Source: JADJNY01 sp046349615 (GTDB lineage Bacteria; Planctomycetota; UBA1135; GCA-002686595). From it: a stretch of 64,000 nucleotides of DNA. The notes under the pieces were generated by a model. That model did not search any database. It worked only from the letters and a program-made list of their open reading frames with translations, and was not told the origin of the DNA. Below, piece by piece: positions 60,493 to 64,000 of the stretch. The stretch is taken from NCBI GenBank assembly GCA_046349615.1, contig JAXMBZ010000014.1, forward strand, positions 1 through 64,000, written 5' to 3'. The first letter of the stretch is position 1. Every line of letters starts with the position of its first letter. A program made the translations under genes and the position numbers.

Positions 60493-61845
60493 ATGACCCG
60501 ACCGCTCCTCGCGCTCTCCGTCCTCGCTTCGATCCTCGCCGCGTGCAGCGGCTCTCGTCTGACGCCCGACGAACAGCGGCAGCTGAACGCCGCGATGGAG
60601 CGCAAGCGAGCGGGCGGCTGGGTCTCGCTGTTCGACGGCAAGACGCTCGACGGCTGGGTGACGAAGGGCGGCCGCTACGACGGCGACGCGCGCTGGACCG
60701 TCGAGGACGGCGCGATCACGGGGCGCGTGAACGAGAAGGGCGAGGGCGGCCTGCTCTTCACCGCGAAGCCGTACACGGACTTCGAGCTCGAGCTCGACGT
60801 GCGCATGGACGAGCCGTTCGACAGCGGGATCTTCCTGCGCATGGCGCCGGCGGGAAAGGGCGCGCAGGTGACGCTCGACCTGTGCCCGAACGGCGAGCTC
60901 GGCGCGATCTACGCGGACGGGTTCCTCCAGCACAATCCCGACGCGCGCACGTTGTGGAAGTCGGGCGAGTGGAACCACGTGACCGTGAAGATCACGGGTT
61001 TCCCCTACCACATCGTCTCGACGATCAACGGCGCGCCGCTCGTCGACTACCAGCAACCCGCGGGCATGGAGGGCTTCGTTCCGACGGGCCTGCTCGGCCT
61101 GCAGGTGCACGGGAATCGGAACGACCCGCCGCAGAACGAGGTGCAGTTCAAGAACGTGCGCCTCCTCGACCTCGCGCCGACGTCGAAGGAGCTCTTCACG
61201 AAGGACGCGCACGGTTTCCTCGCGCCGACGCCGTGGGGCGAAGCGAACGGTTGGAAGAAGCTCTTCGACGGCACGAGCCTCGACGGTTGGGAGCCGCTCG
61301 GCGCGCCGAGCGGATACGAAGCGAAGGACGGCGTGCTCGCGCTGCTCGCGAAGGGCGACAGCGAGACGCTCGCGACGAAGGAGGACTTCGAGGACTTCGA
61401 GCTGCGCCTCGACTTCAAGGTCTCCGAGATGGCGAACTCGGGCCTCTTCCTGCGCGCCGCGCGCGACGGCTCGAACCCGGCTTTCAGCGGCGCCGAGGTG
61501 CAGATCCTCGACGACTTCAACTGGGAGACGAAGACGAAGTCCCACCTGAAGCCGTGGCAGCACACGGGGAGCCTGTACGGCTCGATCGCGAGCGGCGAAC
61601 CGAGCGCCGTGAAGCCGCTCGGCGAGTGGAACACGTACGAAGTGCGCTACGTCGGCTCGTGGCTCACGACGAAGCTCAACGGGAAGGTGCTCTACTCCGC
61701 CGACACCGCCGCGCTGACGCCGGAGCAAGGCGAACCCTTCGCGAAGCGCGCGAAGACGGGCTTCATCGGCTTCCAGCGCCACGCGGGCGACGTGCAGGGC
61801 GAGGCGTACGCGTGGTTCCGCAACGTGTTCGTGCGCCGGCTCTGA
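60493..61845 (+). CDS. Tandem DUF1080 (3-keto-disaccharide hydrolase family) lipoprotein
   Basis: 450 residues. Lipoprotein signal MTRPLLALSVLASILAAC. Two DUF1080 domains, each starting with the typical 'GWVSLFDGKTLDGWV' and 'GWKKLFDGTSLDGWEPLG' and having 'FELELDVRMDEPFDSGIFLR' or 'FELRLDFKVSEMANSGLFLR' and 'SGEWNHVTVKITG' or 'LGEWNTYEVRYVG'. The family includes enzymes that hydrolyse 3-keto-glycosides. It lies 82 bp after the smaller DUF1080-type lipoprotein. With the adjacent Gfo/Idh and TIM-barrel genes it suggests oxidation and cleavage of glycosides at the cell envelope. Confidence 0.93.
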   Translation: MTRPLLALSVLASILAACSGSRLTPDEQRQLNAAMERKRAGGWVSLFDGKTLDGWVTKGGRYDGDARWTVEDGAITGRVNEKGEGGLLFTAKPYTDFELELDVRMDEPFDSGIFLRMAPAGKGAQVTLDLCPNGELGAIYADGFLQHNPDARTLWKSGEWNHVTVKITGFPYHIVSTINGAPLVDYQQPAGMEGFVPTGLLGLQVHGNRNDPPQNEVQFKNVRLLDLAPTSKELFTKDAHGFLAPTPWGEANGWKKLFDGTSLDGWEPLGAPSGYEAKDGVLALLAKGDSETLATKEDFEDFELRLDFKVSEMANSGLFLRAARDGSNPAFSGAEVQILDDFNWETKTKSHLKPWQHTGSLYGSIASGEPSAVKPLGEWNTYEVRYVGSWLTTKLNGKVLYSADTAALTPEQGEPFAKRAKTGFIGFQRHAGDVQGEAYAWFRNVFVRRL

Positions 61846-61851
61846 GCGCGC

Positions 61852-62853
61852 TCACTTCTTCGGCGCCGGCACGACCTCGATCGCGATCTTGCCCACGGCG
61901 TGGCCTTCCTTCGAGAGCGCGAGCGCCTTCGCGGCGTCCGCGAGCGGGAAGGTCGCGCTCACGTGCGGCTTCACCTTGCCCGCGTCGACGAGCTCGGCGA
62001 TCTGCTTCAGCTCGGCCGCGTCGGGCTTCAGCAGGATCCCCGCGCCGCGCAGCACGCGCAGGTCGAGCTCCTTCTTCGGCGGCGCGCCGACGATCGACAC
62101 GAGGAAGCCGTTCTTCTTGAGCACCGCGAGGCTCCGCGTCTGCGTCTCGCCGCCGACCATGTCGAACACGACGTCGACGTTGCTCACGACGTCCTCGAAC
62201 TTCTGCGCCTGGTAGTCGATCACGACGTCCGCGCCGAGCTCCTTCACGAACGCGAGCTTGTCCTTCGACGCGGTCGCGTAGACCTTGGCGCCCTTCCACT
62301 TCGCGAATTGCACCGCGAAGTGCCCGACGCCGCCCGCGCCGGCGTGGACGAGCACGCTCTGGCCCGCTTCGAGCTTCGCCGTGTCGAAGAGCGCCTGCCA
62401 CGCGGTCAACGCCGCGAGCGGGATCGCGGCCGCGTGCGCGTGATCGACGGACTTGGGCTTCCGCGCGACGTCGTTCGCGGGCAGCACGACGTACTCCGCG
62501 AACGCGCCGCCGCGCATCAGGTTCGAGTACGCGTAGACCTCCTCGCCCGTCTTCCAGCCCTCGACCTTCGGCCCGAGCGCCTCGACGGTGCCCGACACGT
62601 CGCACCCGAGCGTGTACGGGAACGACTGCTTCAGCGACGGGATCAGACCCTGGACGATCTTCCAGTCGACGGGGTTCACGGCGGAGGCGTGCACGCGCAC
62701 GAGGAGCTCGCCCTCGCCCGGCGACGGCCGCGGCGCGTCTTCCACCTTCACGACGTCGACCGCGCCGAACTTCGCGATGCGCGCGGCCTTCATCGTCGAG
62801 TTTGGAGCTTGGAACAGGGTGAGCGCGAGCGCGGCGAATGCGACGAGCGACAT
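61852..62853 (-). CDS. MDR-family NADPH:quinone oxidoreductase with leader-like N-terminus
   Basis: 333 residues from ATG 62853, fixed by AAGGAGG five bases upstream. The usual family start 'MKAARIAKFGAVDVV' sits at ATG 62793 with no Shine-Dalgarno, so 20 extra residues (MSLVAFAALALTLFQAPNST) precede it and look like a signal peptide or anchor. Domain: 'HASAVNPVDWKI', 'GCDVSGTVEALGP', 'GQSVLVHAGAGGVGHFAVQF' (NADPH loop) and 'ATASKDKLAFVKELGADVVI'. No zinc ligands are seen, so it is a quinone-reductase-like member. An exported NADPH enzyme would be unusual. Confidence 0.9.
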   Translation of the reverse strand: MSLVAFAALALTLFQAPNSTMKAARIAKFGAVDVVKVEDAPRPSPGEGELLVRVHASAVNPVDWKIVQGLIPSLKQSFPYTLGCDVSGTVEALGPKVEGWKTGEEVYAYSNLMRGGAFAEYVVLPANDVARKPKSVDHAHAAAIPLAALTAWQALFDTAKLEAGQSVLVHAGAGGVGHFAVQFAKWKGAKVYATASKDKLAFVKELGADVVIDYQAQKFEDVVSNVDVVFDMVGGETQTRSLAVLKKNGFLVSIVGAPPKKELDLRVLRGAGILLKPDAAELKQIAELVDAGKVKPHVSATFPLADAAKALALSKEGHAVGKIAIEVVPAPKK

Positions 62854-62858
62854 GGATT

Positions 62859-62864
62859 CCTCCT
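62859..62864 (-). promoter_or_regulatory. Ribosome binding site that fixes the MDR oxidoreductase start
   Basis: AGGAGG on the minus strand, five bases before ATG 62853. Confidence 0.8.
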
Positions 62865-62972
62865 TCGTGAGTGCGAGCACGCTACCGCGCGCATCGACGC
62901 GCTTCGAGCCCGAGCGACGCGTGCAACGCGGGTTCACCTCTCCTGAACTCGGGCGCTGCGGCGTCGGCGCGT

Positions 62973-63875
62973 TCACCGCGCGCGCCGCCGCTCCTCGAGC
63001 TCGTCCAACGTGCGCGGCCAGTCGTCCTTGAGCAGGCGCGAGAGCGCGCGATCGGCGAGGAGACGCCCTTCCGTCTGGCAGCGCGCGCAGTAGTTGCACT
63101 CGTTCTCCGCGTACGCGACGCGCTGCACGGGCGCGCCGCAGTCGGGGCACGGCTTGCCGTGCTTTCCGTGCACGGCCATCTCGGGCCGGAACGCGGTCAC
63201 CTTCTCGGGGAACGCGCCGTTCGCGGCGGCGCGCAGCCGCTCGGTCCACTGCTCCAGCGTCGTCCGCCCCGCGGCGAACAAGCGCGCGCTCTCCGCGTCG
63301 TCGAGCCCGCGCGTCTGCTTGAACGGCGACAAGCGCGCCGCGTGCAGGATCTCGTCGGAGTACGCGTTGCCGATGCCGCTGAAGAGCGTCGGGTCGGTGA
63401 GCGCGCGCTTCAGCGTCCGATTCTCGCGCGCGAGCGTCGCGCGGAACGCCGCGAGGTCGCACGCGAGCACCTCGAGCCCGCCGCGGTCGTGCTCCGCGAG
63501 CCCCGCGCGTCCGCGCACGGCGTGCAGCGACGCGCGCTTCTTCGTCCCGGCCTCCGTCAGCACGAGCGCGCCCTCGTCGAAGTCGAAGGCGGCGAGCGCG
63601 AGCTTGCCCGCGAGCTTCTTCCCCGGCGGATGCCAGTGGAGCCGGCCCGCGATCATCAAGTGCAGCACGAGGTAGAGCTCGCCCTCGAACGCGAGCACGA
63701 TGCGCTTCCCGAGCCGTTCGACGCCGACGACGCGCCGTCCCGTGAACTCGGCGAGCGCCGGCTCGACGGTGCGCAGCAGGAACGAGCTCGAAAGCCGCAC
63801 GCCGCGGAGCGCGCGGTCCTTCACGCGCGCTGCGAGCGCTTCGACGTAGACCGCGACGTCCGGGAGCTCGGGCAC
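62973..63875 (-). CDS. Fpg/Nei-family DNA glycosylase
   Basis: 300 residues starting MPELPDVAVYVEALA, with the catalytic Pro2 and Glu3. Further blocks: 'RVVGVERLGKRIVLAF', 'YLVLHLMIAGRLHW', 'ALTDPTLFSGIGNAYSDEIL' (helix-two-turn-helix) and the zinc finger C243-x2-C246...C263-x2-C266. It removes oxidised bases (8-oxoguanine, FapyG or oxidised pyrimidines) and nicks the abasic site. PELPD instead of PELPE and the 34 residues after the finger leave Fpg versus Nei open. Confidence 0.94.
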   Translation of the reverse strand: MPELPDVAVYVEALAARVKDRALRGVRLSSSFLLRTVEPALAEFTGRRVVGVERLGKRIVLAFEGELYLVLHLMIAGRLHWHPPGKKLAGKLALAAFDFDEGALVLTEAGTKKRASLHAVRGRAGLAEHDRGGLEVLACDLAAFRATLARENRTLKRALTDPTLFSGIGNAYSDEILHAARLSPFKQTRGLDDAESARLFAAGRTTLEQWTERLRAAANGAFPEKVTAFRPEMAVHGKHGKPCPDCGAPVQRVAYAENECNYCARCQTEGRLLADRALSRLLKDDWPRTLDELEERRRAR

Positions 63876-64000
63876 GCGTCGAGCGTCGCATCACGCGCGC
63901 GGGCGCGCAACGCGCGAACGGCTCCGAGCGCGCTCACGCTGCGCGTGCGGGCCGACGCACTCACTCGCTCCGACGGCGGCGGCGCAAGGGAACGGCAGTC

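Noticed and set aside
1..64000. CRISPR array, tRNA, rRNA, integrase or transposase
   Set aside because: Looked for in intergenic gaps and gene families; none is recognisable. The palindromes are not spaced as CRISPR repeats.

Overview
The window is very GC-rich (about 70% by eye) and dense with genes, with many stop/start overlaps (ATGA, TGATG, GTGA). The protein families point to a planctomycete. There is a ThuA plus membrane-bound-dehydrogenase plus HEAT protein of the PVC type, DUF1080 lipoproteins, secreted proteins ending in planctomycete-style C-terminal modules (about 'TFNVTNG.vI.W' or 'YAQWFVLD...TFF'), many lipoproteins, and a Ser/Thr kinase with TPRs. This placement is inference from family content, not a phylogeny. 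I see no rRNA, tRNA, CRISPR array, prophage or insertion sequence. The many arginine-rich open frames are shadows of real genes.

Layout. 1-5.6 kb (minus): a partial ThuA/dehydrogenase/HEAT protein, an i-type-lysozyme-like protein and a diheme cytochrome c peroxidase with its own terminator. 5.7-9.6 kb: an Arg/Pro/Gly-rich lipoprotein diverging from an OmpR-type response regulator and histidine kinase. 9.6-11.3 kb (minus): a CBS-pair protein, a hemerythrin and a small heme-copper-oxidase-like membrane protein. 11.4-19.3 kb (plus): a galactoside/arabinose operon with GH35 beta-galactosidase, GH36 alpha-galactosidase and AraFGH transporter. 20.1-25.6 kb: an Fe-S Rrf2 regulator, a tandem universal stress protein, a lone receiver-like protein, a FixJ/NarL-type regulator with a soluble FixL-like kinase that keeps the three key heme-pocket residues, and a glutaredoxin. 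The two redox/low-oxygen blocks flank the sugar operon.

25.6-34.3 kb: a 1,218-residue single-chain NfnAB/GltD-PyrK-like flavoprotein, a class-A beta-lactamase-fold protein, and two thioredoxin-TPR paralogues, of which the first has lost both active-site cysteines. 34.3-49.6 kb: secreted planctomycete proteins, an unrecognised cytosolic protein, a Ser/Thr kinase-TPR protein, a membrane histidine kinase, a DnaQ exonuclease with a WYL-like tail, TypA, an FG-GAP beta-propeller and a metallo-beta-lactamase-fold protein. 49.7-56.3 kb: two hypothetical exported proteins, an M60-like peptidase, a TrkA-N potassium channel and a CarF/plasmanylethanolamine-desaturase homologue. 56.3-61.8 kb: a TIM-barrel epimerase, a Gfo/Idh/MocA oxidoreductase and a lipoprotein ApbE, opposite two DUF1080-type lipoproteins. 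This is a plausible 3-keto-glycoside catabolic locus. 61.8-63.9 kb: an MDR oxidoreductase with an unexpected leader peptide and an Fpg/Nei DNA glycosylase.

The features most worth follow-up are a small family of long palindromes (25599-25687, 44931-45019, 49652-49733) sharing ends of the type TACGGAGYCAG, the FixL-like oxygen sensor, the SxxS thioredoxin paralogue and the keto-glycoside locus.
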